Origin: Tillus elongatus
Lineage: Eukaryota > Arthropoda > Insecta > Coleoptera > Cleridae
Assembly (NCBI GenBank): GCA_964006375.1
Contig: OZ023262.1
Location: forward strand, 89,941,654-90,005,653
Direction: 5' to 3'
DNA length: 64,000 nucleotides
In this document: positions 1 to 12,299 of the stretch, one piece after another
How positions within the stretch are numbered: the first letter of the stretch is position 1
How the letters are laid out: each line of letters opens with the position of its first letter
Notes under the pieces: generated by a model
Told to the model about the DNA's origin: nothing
Seen by the model: only the letters and a program-made list of their open reading frames with translations
The model's database searches: none
Made by a program: the position numbers and the translations under genes

Positions 1-319
1 AGTCGGTTTTTTCAGAAAGATAGTCAAAGAGCTGGACAAAGTTGTTGTCAGAAGGTGACCGGTAAATGCAACAGATGAATTTAGTTGCAGCCCTGAGAGA
101 GAGAGAGAGTTTTATCCATAGTATGTCTTTTCTTCCAGCTTCTAAATTGCGGAGTCTGGTGCAGGGTAGATTGCTACGGACGTATGCGCACACGCCTCCA
201 TGCAATCTAAAGGAAGTAAGGAGCTCATACCCCGGGAAATTATGGTGATTAGTGGCTGTTTTGGCACTGATTTGGGTTTCGGTGAGGAAGAGGAGTTGGG
301 GCCTGTTAGCCTGGAGAAA
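1..319. other. Short unassigned open stretch before a MITE
   Basis: From 200 the plus strand reads open with an acidic stretch (GEEEEL), but the frame runs straight into the MITE at about 324, so any gene here is broken or the frame is chance. The minus strand is also open over 142-366. I recognise no family. This is normal for a TE-rich region and should not be treated as a gene without transcript evidence. Confidence 0.15.
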
Positions 320-323
320 ATGG

Positions 324-620
324 TGGACGGAGTTCGGGTTAAATGCTTCAAATTTGAGCAGCTCAATTTGGTATTAACCTATAAGGTTCGTTGGCCAAGA
401 AACCAGTTTTTTCGGGAACGTTTCAAGTTCACTTTCGGAAAATTTTGTACATTTCCAAACAATAAAGTTATCTTGAAAGAAGGTACATGGTTTCTACTAT
501 ATAGGTTACACCGGTAACCAAATTTGATGCCTGATTTCTTAAAAAACACACATATTTGCTATTCATTTTAATGAAAATTCACTACAATAAGGCACTTGCT
601 GTGTTCAGGATTTTTACTTC
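324..620 (-). mobile_element. Solo MITE-A (about 300 bp), diverged
   Basis: This matches the 300-bp front module of family A (compare 22511-22811). It carries the shared central words for 'accaaatttgatgcctg' and ends in a decayed copy of the right terminal repeat, AAAATTCACTAC..GCACTTGCTG. The left repeat is mostly lost; only GGACG-like bases remain at 324. It codes for nothing. MITE-A occurs both alone, as here and at 28.04 kb, and fused to the longer family A tail. Confidence 0.7.
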
Positions 621-654
621 ATAGGTGTGTTCTCCCTGTAATTTGTATATCGTA

Positions 655-775
655 CTGACGAGCTCTAATTAGAGGAAAACCGGTCTGCGGTTCTAATTAT
701 GGTGAGAATACCTCTAGCCTTACATACATTGTCCCTATATTAGCGAAGAAATGGGCCAGGGTTGACAATTTACAA
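655..775 (+). repeat. Family B repeat with TACGGTTC hairpin
   Basis: About 110 bp recurs in reverse orientation at 29815-29912, sharing 'ccggtctgcggttctaat', 'gagaatacctctagcc' and 'gtccctatattag'. The 29.9-kb copy has a short inverted repeat (AGAACCGTA / TACGGTTCT), so this may be one end of a small DNA transposon. No coding. Confidence 0.55.
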
Positions 776-1339
776 AATTCTTAGTTGGTTGTACACAGTC
801 TCTATTTTGTAATATTTTGTGTTATTTGGAGATGACGTAACAACATACCACCTGGTTTTGCACCGAGATGGCGACCGTGTCGTACATCTCACTATGTTGT
901 TATTTCCTTTAGCTGTCCCATACTGTATATGGATATCTAGTAGATACAAACAGACAAAACAAATTTTGGCGCAAAGTACGTGCTCTAAGGCTCTAGTTTA
1001 CAATCGTTTACAGACATAAAAAAAATATGTGCTTTAAAAAAAGCTGCATTCGCTAAAAAATAGGGACTAAGTTTTAATCGAATGAGTTGCATATTTGCTT
1101 GTCTCTTTTGGTGTAGATTGATAAAAACTAAAATTTCGTTCAACAAGTCAGAAATGTACGATTTGAAATTTATAGTGAAGCAAGGGGTAAATGGTGTTGA
1201 TAGATTTCTCTTTAAAAATCTTATGGATAAATGACAATATCGTTTGGAACATATCAAACTTATACCAAAACTGTTTGATTTTGGCAGAGACAGATTCTTT
1301 ATCAATTTAATCTCGATTATCAAGTCCCTGTACGGCCTT
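776..1339. other. No gene seen
   Basis: AT-rich sequence with only short chance frames on both strands. No repeat relationship to the rest of the window was noticed. Confidence 0.5.
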
Positions 1340-1690
1340 GTCTCGAGAAGTCAGATGATAAACGACGTACTCATAGTAATTGCCTCCTAAGTTATGGCTC
1401 ATGGCGTGTATGAAATATGGTATCGCTCTGCACGCAATTACTGAGGGGTTATTTATCTTCAGGAGAGAGACATCGAGAGCTCCCTCGGCCCCGACGCAAG
1501 TTTAAGCAGCCGCTTCCTCATTCATGGCCTCTTTATCGCGGCCCGTGGCGAAACTCCAGCTTCGTCTCTGATAAACGATCTCGAAACTAGCTGCCGGACA
1601 ATGTGGAATTTGCTTCGAGGAGTTTATCATGTAAGCATTTCACTCTTGCCACTGATAAAACCGCACCGGCCTGATTTATCACCGCAACCG
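1340..1690. promoter_or_regulatory. Candidate cis-regulatory cluster: seven GATA-type sites
   Basis: This segment is richer in G+C than its surroundings and contains TGATAA at 1356, TTATCT at 1453, TTATCG at 1533, TGATAA at 1569, TTATCA at 1624, TGATAA at 1653 and TTATCA at 1676. Six of the seven fit WGATAR, the binding consensus of GATA zinc-finger factors. There is no open frame, TE similarity or obvious microsatellite. Function as an enhancer is inference. The TTTATC/GATAAA core could also be read by other homeodomain factors. Confidence 0.35.
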
Positions 1691-2066
1691 CAATTTTCTT
1701 CCCCGAGCCATAGATTACACCCCGAGAAAATTCATAATATAAAACTGTTCATTCAATAAATCTGCACTCCTGAGGAAAATCGCTAGAGGGGGTCCATAGA
1801 TTAAACTCCAGGAGGAGTAACTTTGACCTATGTCGCTGTTAAGCTATAAGCTGAGTTTAACCTATGTTTAATGGCTAGTCACTATTCTTTTATTAATACC
1901 AATCTTTCAATAATACCCTTATTAAAACACATTTATACTTAAAATGAAAAGTCAGACGCAGCAAGTGTGTTCTATTAGCAAATTTCTGAAACACCTCTCT
2001 AGTTAAAAATAAATATCTACAATTCATTGATTGTTGTTGCCCTTACTTGGTGAAACTTGTCCATAC
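1691..2066. other. No gene seen
   Basis: AT-rich with scattered short frames. Nothing recognisable before the Penelope-like flank begins. Confidence 0.5.
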
Positions 2067-2306
2067 TACATACAGACTTGGAGACTATTTCTCTGGCTTC
2101 ACTGTTGGTTTTAGTTGGTGAAAGACGTAGCCAGCGTGTAAGCTAACTGGAGCAAGTGGCCGTTACGAATTCTGGATGTTCTAGGATGTTCTTCAACGTT
2201 TCTGTGACTATAGTTTCGCTGCTTGGCAGCATTCTCAGACAGATTAAAATTGAATTAGTACGATATCATGACAACTACAAATAAAGATCTATTGCTATGT
2301 TATGAT
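2067..2306 (+). repeat. Left inverted flank of Penelope-like element
   Basis: About 240 bp that reappears as its reverse complement at 3476-3719, with shared words such as 'ctggatgttctaggatgtt' and 'gactatagtttcgctgctt'. It abuts the truncated coding region at 2306. Penelope-like elements are known for long terminal repeats in direct or inverted arrangement, and this pair fits that organisation. Confidence 0.75.
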
Positions 2307-3201
2307 AGAATTAAATGAATTTTTGAATTTTATTAATAACTTTCACACAAATAGTAAGTTTACTTTAGAAGAAGAAGCTAACAGTTTTATAAATTTTTTA
2401 GACTTGACAATTAGAAAGTTAGAAAATAGTTCATTTGACTTTTCAATATATAGGAAACCAGCTTACACTGACACAATCATACCATACGATTCATGTCACC
2501 CTTTTTCACAAAAGCTGTCAGCCTAACATTCTATGATACATCGTGCATTTTCAATACCTATGTCACAAAACAATTTTGAAAAAGAAATTTCAATAATTAA
2601 GCAAACAGCATTTAATAATGGCTAATCTGTTAAAATAATAGATAAAATGATCGAGAGAAAAGAATACAAATTAGCGATTAATTTAATTTATCCAAATATT
2701 AAAGACAACGAAGACAACAGATACGTTTTGATAACTTATTTTAGAACCATTTCAGAAAACATTTCAAAAATTTTAAATACCTGTACAAAGGTAGCTTTTA
2801 AATCTTACGACACGATGCGTGATTTGCCATTTAACGCTGAAGAAAAATCTTGTTACCTGACAAAAGCTGGAGTTTATAAATTAGCTTGTACACATTGTAA
2901 CGCAATCTACATAGGTCAAACTTATAGAAATTTTAACACCCGATACAAAAAACATATTTCTGCATTTAGAAATAACCACGCTGACAAATCTACATTTGCA
3001 AAACATATTATTGATACCGAACATAGACCTTCAGTAAATAACCGCATACAACCACAACATTTTTATAATGACAAGCGTAAACTAGACTTTTTTGAAGCGT
3101 TGGAAGTCAAAAAGCACACACACGACAATAGCTACCTTGTTTTAAACGAGCAAACTGATTTAATGAATTCCCCTTTCTTGGATATTCCTCTTTCTAATTA
3201 A
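2302..3201 (+). pseudogene. Penelope-like element: end of RT plus GIY-YIG nuclease
   Basis: The remnant starts just downstream of where the reverse transcriptase catalytic YxDD would lie. It holds the typical post-catalytic stretch (FTLEEE..INFLDLTI, FSIYRKPAYTD), a linker, and then a GIY-YIG endonuclease-like domain at about 2868-3010 (GVYKLAC, 'YIGQTYR', 'RYKKHISAF'). In PLEs the nuclease makes the nick that primes reverse transcription. Two in-frame stops (2524 and about 2626) separate the two open parts (2302-2526 and 2647-3201), and the 5' two thirds of the gene are gone, so this copy is dead. The reading frame is otherwise preserved, which suggests a fairly recent loss. It sits exactly between two inverted 240-bp flanks. 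Confidence 0.8.
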
Positions 3202-3475
3202 ATAAGTCAAAGAAAATAAATTTAACTATTCCTTCAAAAAAGTTGTAATAATATAATAAGTTGATGTATGTCGATATTTTCGTTGTATAGAGACTGCTTT
3301 TATACTGTTATTGTTTAGTTATTTTATTGTTGTAACTGTTATCATAGTTATTATAGGCTAGTTCTATTTTTATGTTAAATATTGACATACATCACATATA
3401 CATTTTGGAAGCCTCATCTGTCATCTGTGTTTAATTTTTATTTTAAATTTGATAAATTTTTTGATCAAAACATCA

Positions 3476-3719
3476 TATCATAACATAGCAACAGATCTTT
3501 ATTTTCAGTTGTCATAATTTCGTACTAATTTAATTTAAATCTGTCTGAGAGTGCTATCAAGCAGCGAAACTATAGTCACATAAACGTTGAAGCACATCCT
3601 AGAACATCCAGGATTCCTAAGGGCCACTTGCTCCAGGTAGCTTACGCGCTGGCTACGTCCTCCACCAACGAAAACCAAGAGTGAAGCCAGAGAAGTAGTC
3701 TCCAAGTCTGTATGTAGTA
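3476..3719 (-). repeat. Right inverted flank of Penelope-like element
   Basis: Reverse complement of 2067-2306 with point differences and small indels. Together the flanks bound a 1.65-kb unit. Identity is clearly high by eye (long shared words) but was not computed. Confidence 0.75.
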
Positions 3720-3807
3720 ATAAATCTCTAGCAACCAACAATGCGTGAACGGAATTATTTAAAAAATCGCTTTGTACATATAGCCAAATTTATCGCCAAT
3801 AGAAACG

Positions 3808-4000
3808 TCTGGACGCAGCAAATGTTATGGTAGTGAGTTTTCATAAAAATTGTATAATTCCAAATATGTCTCTTGTTTAATGAGAGACATCAAACTTGTT
3901 GGATGTATAACATTTATAATAGAAACTATGTACCATATTTAATTAAAATAACTTTATTGTGTGAAGAAATAGAAAAGTTTTCCGAAAATAATTAAAAATA
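3808..4000 (+). mobile_element. Family A 5' fragment (MITE-A part)
   Basis: Starts with TCTGGACGCAGCAA, then 'ttatggtagtgagttttcat', the family A 5' end. It continues through the 'aataactttattgtgtga' word and fades out near 4000. The right half is missing. Confidence 0.6.
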
Positions 4001-4663
4001 TGCCGAAAAAGCGCGTCAGATTTTCCGGGCTAACAACTACTACAATTCTCACAAAAATTACATTGGGCAAGATATAATTATTCACAAAAAGCTTTTAAAA
4101 AAATTCAAAAAAATGTATTTTACATGAAAATTTGCAAAGGGTCCCCTTCAGGAAAATTAGCCTTTCTTTTTTACAAAAATTGGCGTTAGTAATGTTACAC
4201 AAAACTTATCTAAAAGTTTTTTACGATAAGTAGCTAAACATTTTTTTACATGACAATTTTCTAAACAAATTTATTTCCACGAAAATTCGAAACTAGATTT
4301 TTTTATGTGAATTCGCTAACATCTTTTGTTACAATAACTTATTAAACATTACCTATTATTAATCACTAACATTTCACAACAATTTCATAAAAAATGATTT
4401 CTGCGAAAACTGACAGATAAATTTTACACGCAAATTTGCTGATAACATACATAAAATCCCTGTACATAACAGTTGGATTTTTTCGAGCAATAATATAAAC
4501 GAAAACCTCCTTGATGCGTCATTTTGAAGGGACTGCGCAACCTATTGGTAAAAACGCCGTATCACAATTTTTGAAATGCGCCAAAAACGTGAAAAATGCA
4601 AAACAATTGAAATAACTCAAAAACGGTGAACGATATCAATCCTTTTTCTACCAATATGCATAC
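4001..4663. other. No gene seen
   Basis: Very AT-rich, with repeated weak words such as 'gaaaattcg', 'aacatttt' and 'ctaac' that may be eroded repeat. No reading frame. Confidence 0.4.
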
Positions 4664-4665
4664 TA

Positions 4666-5670
4666 CGAGGGCGGGTCAATAAGTCCGTGACTTTTTGAAT
4701 GAAACACAGGTTTTTTGACAAAAAAATCATTTTATTTCTCAACATAGTCTCCTTTGAGCTCTATACATATCGTCCAACGCTTCTCCAATTTTTTATCCCC
4801 TCCAAAAAATAAGATTTGGCGAGGTCCTCAAAATAGGTATTTGTTTGTGAGATGATCTCATCATTGGAGTCAAATCTCTTTCCGCGAGTCATTTATTTAA
4901 GTTTGGAAACGAGAAATAATCACTCGGGGCTAAATCCGGAGAATAGGGCGGATGAGGAAGCAATTCGTAGCCCAATTTATGCAATTTCGCCATGAAGATT
5001 ACACATGTGTGCAGCCTTGCATTGTCTTGGTGGAAAATAACTTTTTTCTTGGCCAAATGCGGTCGTTTGGTATAATTGGTATAATATTCGCCATTGATTG
5101 TTCTTCCCTTTTGAAGGTTATCAGTGTGGATTATACCGCGAGCAGCCCAAAAAAAAAAAAACGGTCGCCATGACATTATTGGTTGACAAACCCACCTTCG
5201 GCATCGATTCGCACGAAGAAACCTCCTGTTTTGACTACTGCTTGGTCTCTGGTGTGTTGTGGTGAATCCATGTTTCGTCCACAGTTACGAAACGGCGCAA
5301 AAACTTGTCCCTATTGCGGTTGTCAAAGATTTCCTTGCATGAGCGCAACGAAATTCAGTAAGCCCCTTTTAACCATGGAAATTGGTGGTGCAGAGTCCCC
5401 ATACTATTTATCAAGCTTAGCCTTGGTTTGAGTAATGTTTTTTTCCGCAAAAATAATGTTTGATGAGGACACGAGATTAACTTTTTTCATTTTCGTTATA
5501 ACTCAAAAGGTTGTCTGTTTTCAATGGCTATTTAACACAAACTAAGTGACGCAGCTTGTTCAAAATTTGACAGGAGTCACCCGACAGATGCTTGTTGAGA
5601 GGAGCAGTGTTGCCTTTGCTGTGAAGAGGCGGGAAATTCAAAAAGTCACGGAATTATTGACCAGGCCTCG
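4666..5670 (-). mobile_element. Mariner (DD34D) element, internally deleted
   Basis: Terminal inverted repeats CGAGG[G/C]C..GGTCAATAA and the adjacent 'tccgtgactttttgaat' face each other at 4666 and 5670, flanked by TA on both sides (4664-4665 and 5671-5672). On the minus strand the C-terminal transposase is readable at 4889-5176, with FHQDNARLHT and the third-Asp block PPYSPDLAPSDY. Further upstream the first catalytic block VDETWIHHNT is recognisable near 5260 with frame breaks. The element is about 1.0 kb against the usual 1.3 kb. The missing bases lie in the N-terminal half. It is related to the copy at 15.8-16.8 kb and cannot encode active transposase. Confidence 0.85.
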
Positions 5671-5754
5671 TAATTCGATGGAAGATGCAACAAGGTAATA
5701 ATATAAGGAGTGTTCCATTTTAAGAGAGTAACGTTTGATCACCAACCACGTTTA

Positions 5755-5877
5755 CCCTTTGAATATAAAAACGATTTTGTAAGATGCAACTCAAGACCCC
5801 CTATAATTAACATATATAATTCTTTTTCGTGTCTTGTATAATACCGGATATATTAAGCTTTCCCGTATAAATGTGCC

Positions 5878-5953
<76 letters not shown>

Positions 5954-6300
5954 CATATAAAAACTGAAACTGACCTCGAATATGGATTCTAGGGGGCCTA
6001 ATTCGCGCTCATTTAAAAAAATCCTTAATTTTTTTTTAAGTGGCCATCTCCAAATATCTAACTTTTTTCATTAAAATTTAAAAAAACTATAACTATTAAA
6101 ACACAAAGTCGATAATTGAAAATACTGTTAAAGGGTCAGAGAATATGCATTTGAAATAAATTTTCTGCAAACATTTTAGTAAAATGAAGAACAATGGCGG
6201 TTGAAGTAGAAACTCAACGTTTTCTAAAATACATTTCTTACGATATCTCTTCTACATAACCCACATTCGTTTGAGCATCTTTGTCTAAAACTTATAAATT
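5755..6300 (+). mobile_element. Family A 3' part, diverged, around a TA array
   Basis: The left piece has 'gatgcaactcaagac' and 'ggatatattaagctt'. After the TA array come 'gaaactgacctcgaatatgg' and 'ctaattcgcgctcattt', the family A 3' tail. Later bases (6120-6300) match interior family A words such as 'aaatgaagaacaatg' and 'tttgacgt', so the copy is rearranged. No coding. Confidence 0.6.
5882..5952. repeat. (TA)n microsatellite
   Basis: About 70 bp. The left junction reads 'gccaccctatata', which resembles the tip of a DD41D terminal repeat (compare 44574). The right junction is the family A tail. Confidence 0.95.
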
Positions 6301-6900
6301 TTGACGTTTGAAATCGCGACTTTGACGTGTCAAGAGAGAAAAACTGTAAAATTTGCAAAGCAATTTTTATGCTATTTCTTGTTCTTTGTTACCGACGACT
6401 TTTTATGTCTGCTTACATTTTTAGGACACCAGGTATATGCATTAATAACTGTTTGCGTTTTTTTTACTGGTCTTTGTTGCTTTGAATTTAAATGTTTGCA
6501 AAATATTGTGGTTTAAATACAATGAGCAAAATTTATGAAAATTCGTTGCAATGTAAGCACTGTTCTGACTTCTCGCAAAAATTAAAATTGCTTTCATAAT
6601 ATCTAGTAGCGTAAAATGTAAGATTATATTATTTTAGCTGGAACAGAATATTTACCAGAAAAAAATTTATTCCACAAATAAATACGCATAAATAAGGATG
6701 ATTGGTGGTCAGAATGACATCACTGAAATGCCGACAAATAAATTCCTTAAAAATGCTTCGTAAACAAGTTTGATTAAAAACGTTAAAGAAGCCAAATTTT
6801 CCACCAGCAACTAAGACGCTACATGCGTATATGTGTGCGTACTCCCTTGAATACAGAGAGCGTTATGAGAGAAGGACAGAAAAAAGTCCCGCAACGACAC
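6301..6900. other. No gene seen
   Basis: AT-rich. One weakly hydrophobic 71-codon frame at 6301-6516 overlaps family A-like sequence and is not credible as a gene. Confidence 0.4.
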
Positions 6901-6934
6901 CGACGGGCCTGCGAGATGCAAACGGCAGAGCGGC

Positions 6935-7088
6935 TATATAAGACTGGTTCAGTGCATTACGCCGCCAGATGGCAATGAAGCTAGTGAATTAAATATGGAT
7001 CAGTTGCATTTTTTAAGTGATGAGTGTAATACATCTGTGAAATACCTATTGGTTAGGTATCTGTGTGTCGGATCTTTATCCGTGAAGG
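6935..7088 (+). promoter_or_regulatory. Candidate TATA promoter and small first coding exon
   Basis: A G+C-rich stretch leads into TATATAAG at 6935. An arthropod-type initiator TCAGT lies at 6949, closer than the usual 25-30 bp. An ATG at 6995 opens MDQLHFLSDE.. for 31 codons up to GG|GTGAGT at 7088/7089, a strong splice donor. A pyrimidine-rich acceptor ending AACAG at about 7162 would continue the frame for roughly 25 codons. No homology is recognised, so a host gene, a transposon promoter or coincidence are all open. Confidence 0.25.
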
Positions 7089-7386
7089 GTGAGTTATTTT
7101 AAAACCATTTTATAACGTATAGCAGGTGTACTATGTTTGTTTTTTGTCCTTTTGTTGAAACAGGGCTTCGGTTCTGGACTCTGGTTCTGGTTTCTAAATC
7201 TGCATATTATTTTATAGGTTATTGGTGTAATACATAAGTGAAGACTGTAACATGTGACGATCATTGATATGTATTTGGAGAACCAAATTCATCACAATAC
7301 AGTTTTTAGACCTGATGATCGTTTCGCTAAGAAAGCTAGGGTCATCAAAGGGATAAATAAACTCCCTCTGATGACTCTAAGTTGTA

Positions 7387-7491
<105 letters not shown>

Positions 7492-7648
7492 TCTATTTGC
7501 TTGCTGTACTCTTTGCGATTCTTTATTGGTTTAGGTGGACTGCAGTTTCCAACCGTCCCAGTTCATCATCAGCACGCTACTGACTGTGATCGCTCCTGTC
7601 TGAGATTGTACGTGGCGCCTGCGCGTTGAGCTTCTACTGGTCGGTTGA

Positions 7649-7673
7649 CCTGACCTGACCTGACCTGACCTGA
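7649..7673 (-). repeat. (TCAGG)5 telomere-type repeat
   Basis: Five perfect CCTGA units, the complement of TCAGG, the telomere variant known in Tribolium and some other beetles. It lies at the junction of the tandem duplication. It is very short, so chance or slippage of a CCTGA word remains possible. Confidence 0.6.
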
Positions 7674-7744
7674 TGATCGTTTCGCAAAGAAAGCTAGGGT
7701 CATCAAAGGGATAAATAAACTTCCTCTGATGACGCTAAGTTGTA

Positions 7745-7746
<2 letters not shown>

Positions 7747-7824
<78 letters not shown>
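7747..7824. repeat. (TA)n microsatellite
   Basis: About 78 bp in the second unit of the tandem duplication, shorter than its counterpart. Confidence 0.95.
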
Positions 7825-7825
<1 letters not shown>

Positions 7826-8280
7826 TCTATTTGCTTGCTGTACTCTTTGCGATTCCTTATTGGTTTAGGTGGACTGCAGTTTCCAACCGTCCCAGTTCAT
7901 TACCAGCACGCTACTGACTGTGATCGCTCCTGTCTGAGATTGTACGTGGCGCCTGCGCGTTGAGCTTCTACTGGTCGGTTTACTGTTCTCTGATTGGTTG
8001 TGCCTTCGGATTGTGTCATGTGTATCGGTCTCCTGATCACTGTGGTTTGATAATTTGTCTACTTGTATGGCCTTTAGTAAGTTTTGTTTAAATGTTTGTA
8101 CTTGAATTTGTTCTGGCATTAGCTGTTTGTTTGTTAAATGTAGTACTGTTCCCAGACTTCCATTTTTTGTGGTCTTTAATATGTTTCATTAGCTGTAATT
8201 GGGTGATATCTGATTTTTGGTTGTCAATGTGTGTAGCTACGTTTGATTTGTAGCTTGGTATGTGGTTTTACCATTCCAAA

Positions 8281-8474
<194 letters not shown>

Positions 8475-8607
8475 AAAGCATATAAAAATTGAAAATGACC
8501 CCGGATGTGGCTTCTAGGGCGCTGGCGCTTATTTGAAGAAATTTTTTCAAAATTCAGAAGTCGCGACCTCCTCATTATTAGTGAATATTTCTACGAAAAT
8601 CCACTAA
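8475..8607 (+). mobile_element. Family A 3' tail with terminal hairpin
   Basis: Reads 'aaaattgaaaatgaccccgg', then 'gctcttatttgaag'-like bases, ending in the hairpin TTAGTGAAT..ATTTC..GAAAATCCACTAA. Only the part after the TA array is present, so the array replaces the rest of the element. Confidence 0.75.
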
Positions 8608-8870
8608 AAAGAGTTTGCTTGTATGGCTTTTTGAGCGTCACACAAAATGTATCCGCTTATAACTCAAATCTCACTTGACCAAGGAAACTTAATTTGTGCA
8701 CAAATGTTGACAAATAACCTTATTTCCTTCAATGTCGAAACCAATCTAAATCTTTCATGGAGAAATAAACCTAATCCGACTCTGCTGCTCTCCAACAAAT
8801 TATTCCAAGTCAATTAATAAGGAGGTTTCATTTAAGTCAAGTTTTATTTAAACTTTTTGATTGCGCGCGG

Positions 8871-9868
<998 letters not shown>

Positions 9869-10084
9869 TTGTTGATGAAATTCACTACCTTATATGCACT
9901 TGGATACTATTTTTACGTTGTGGAAATTCATCTCTACATTGTGGGTATTTGTTGTTGCCGAGTTATTGACATTATTATTTCGATGCTGATTCTGTACGGT
10001 AAGTTTAAACTATCATTTTTTTGTGTAAAATGCATGTTTTTGGACTCTCCTCAGTTGTCTCCAACGTTTTCTGGTCAAATCGGG

Positions 10085-10109
10085 TCAGGTTAGGTTAGGT
10101 CAGGTCAGG
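10085..10109 (+). repeat. Mixed TCAGG/TTAGG telomere-type run
   Basis: Five consecutive pentamers in the order TCAGG, TTAGG, TTAGG, TCAGG, TCAGG, followed by partial units (TATTAGG, TTCAGG) to 10128. TTAGG is the ancestral arthropod telomere repeat and TCAGG a beetle variant. Here they are mixed in one interstitial run. Confidence 0.65.
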
Positions 10110-10129
10110 TCATATTAGGTCGTTCAGGC

Positions 10130-10790
10130 CTGCTTGATATAGTGTTTTGTACATAAACGACAAGAAAATGTTGCCCCTTCAACCCCTAAACAAGCTGGGG
10201 GACCTGGAGCAAACAAAAGTGCTGGAAGAGGAAGAACACTATTAAGAAAGAATGTTGATGCAAGATGTGAAAAAGGCTGCTTATAGAAATCCAACTAAGG
10301 TGTTTTTGATCGATGTACGTTCTTAACCCCCCCCACCTTTGTTCAGTGTGGATCCCATAACTCTGGGGGGTGTTGAACTTCTGATAAACAAATGATGAAG
10401 TGTGAAAGCTACAAGCAAACGAAGAGAATGGCTGGAGACGGATAATCATGGCTCCGACTACAGGGCGACATCGCCTTTTGACTGAGACGATGACGAATTA
10501 GTATGATATAAACAGTTTGTAAAGGTCAAATAACTAATATCAATTTTTGAAAAGTATTTATCTAGAAGTAAAGACACAAGGGTTATTCTTAAGACATAGC
10601 AAATAATTTTCAATTTGCAGTTACTTAAATCCCAACCAACAGTTATAATCTTTGTGAATTAGTATCATATATTTATAAAATCAAGCAGCAGTAACTAGTT
10701 AGTAATAATTTCTGGACGATTAAGCCAGATAACATAATTAAACATGGGACAAGTTAAGCTTTAAGCAGAATCTCCCAGCAGGACCTGACC
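10130..10790. other. No gene recognised
   Basis: Contains A-rich and C8 homopolymer stretches and short frames on both strands. No family is recognised and no repeat partner was found in the window. Confidence 0.4.
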
Positions 10791-10793
10791 AAA

Positions 10794-11050
10794 TTATAGT
10801 GTCAGTGTGGTACAAGGAGGAATCTCGCGAATCTCTGAGCCAAGTCTGACCGCTAACACCGCTAACCGTCCCGGCTTTACCGCTAACCATCCCGGAATTG
10901 TGAGTGGATTAATTGCGGCCCTCGGGGACCGTTTACTGTTCTGCCGCGACAATGGGGCTGATATAAACTGGAGCAAGGAATTACAGCGCCATTGCGGTCG
11001 TCAACACCTATATAAGGAAAATCCCCCTTGTAATATAAACCATGTGGATT
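10794..11050 (+). promoter_or_regulatory. G+C-rich island with direct repeats and a TATA box
   Basis: Base composition rises sharply. ACCGCTAACC[G/A]TCCCGG occurs twice (10859 and 10880), and a shorter partial copy lies just before at 10850. A 'ctatataagg' box sits at 11008. Both strands are open for 60-90 codons but show no recognisable protein. A promoter, a retroelement LTR, or a G+C-rich fragment of a gene would each fit. Confidence 0.3.
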
Positions 11051-11502
11051 GCCTCTGTAGTTATATCTCTCTCTTAGTTATATTGTAAATCATCCGGAAT
11101 ATAATATTATCTAAGATTAGTAATCTCTACTCCTTTGATTTGGACTATTTGTGTAACTGAAGTTGTAACAAGATAATGTTGCTGGCTGGTACTATTGGAT
11201 TACAGTATTTTGTTTCTCTATAAATCGCTTAGAAATAGTTTACATTCTGCATGCGCAGCGAATTACCATTTAATATTTTAGTATGGCTTTACTATTTCAT
11301 TACGTATATACAGAAAAGGTAAGGCAGGAGGTAAACAGATAAATTTTAGCATAAAAATTATACGTTTTCTGGTTAACATTTTGCCAAATAGAATTTTCAA
11401 GCAGGAAGGTGGTTAAATAAATTAAACGGCTAATCATTTTTCAATAAAAAGTGTGGACGCAGTAACTATCTTATTGTAGAGATGATCTAGACCATATCAT
11501 AC

Positions 11503-11574
<72 letters not shown>

Positions 11575-12218
11575 TACTAATCATTGTAACTTACAAATGA
11601 AACTTTTACATAACTTTCAAATGTAATATCTCCTTTGCCGGCTTGTTGTTTTTCTCCATTTGTAATCTCACGTAAAGTTACAATTGTAATGTTTCTGAAA
11701 GTTTGTTTTAGTTTATAAACATTTATCAGAATTCCCACCCATTTCGTGTTCGTGTATGTTCGATCGTATGTCATCGTCGTCCAATAGCAACATAGCATCA
11801 CCAACGCCAACAGCGAACTGACTCTGACAATGCGCCCGGCATTAATTATTAATGGCGGATTGTTGTTTATATTTTTATGATATCGCCATAAGCTGTTATT
11901 TGATCTATGTCTATTTATTTTTCTGCAAGTTTTAAAGATTGAACAATCTTATTGTAGCCTGAATTGTTTGAATTTTGGGTAATTAAGTAATTCGTTGTCT
12001 GGAGTGTAGATAATGAAACATGAAACATGAGGTATATCGACAAACATCTCAGGTAAGAATCCCTAAAACAGCTATATACTAAATACATGTGTAAATTCAA
12101 TACAATTCTAAAATGGCTGCATTTATATTTTTGTTTCTTTGTATGAAATATACTCAACGAAAAAGAAAACCTAATTGCTAAATACAAATTTTGTTATGTT
12201 CCTAGAAGCAGCCTGGAG
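11051..12218. other. No gene seen; (TA)n at 11504-11572
   Basis: AT-rich flanks around a 68-bp TA array. The minus strand has frames of 77 and 90 codons (11577-11810, 11915-12187) without any recognisable motif. I do not call them genes. Confidence 0.4.
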
Positions 12219-12299
12219 ATGTCTTATCTGGTCAGACCAATTCATTTTAAAACGTTAAATATGATTGACCTGTGGAATAATGATGCTTATCCAGACCAA

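Noticed and set aside
4952..5431. Plus-strand frames of 73 and 82 codons over the mariner
   Set aside because: Antisense shadows of the minus-strand transposase.
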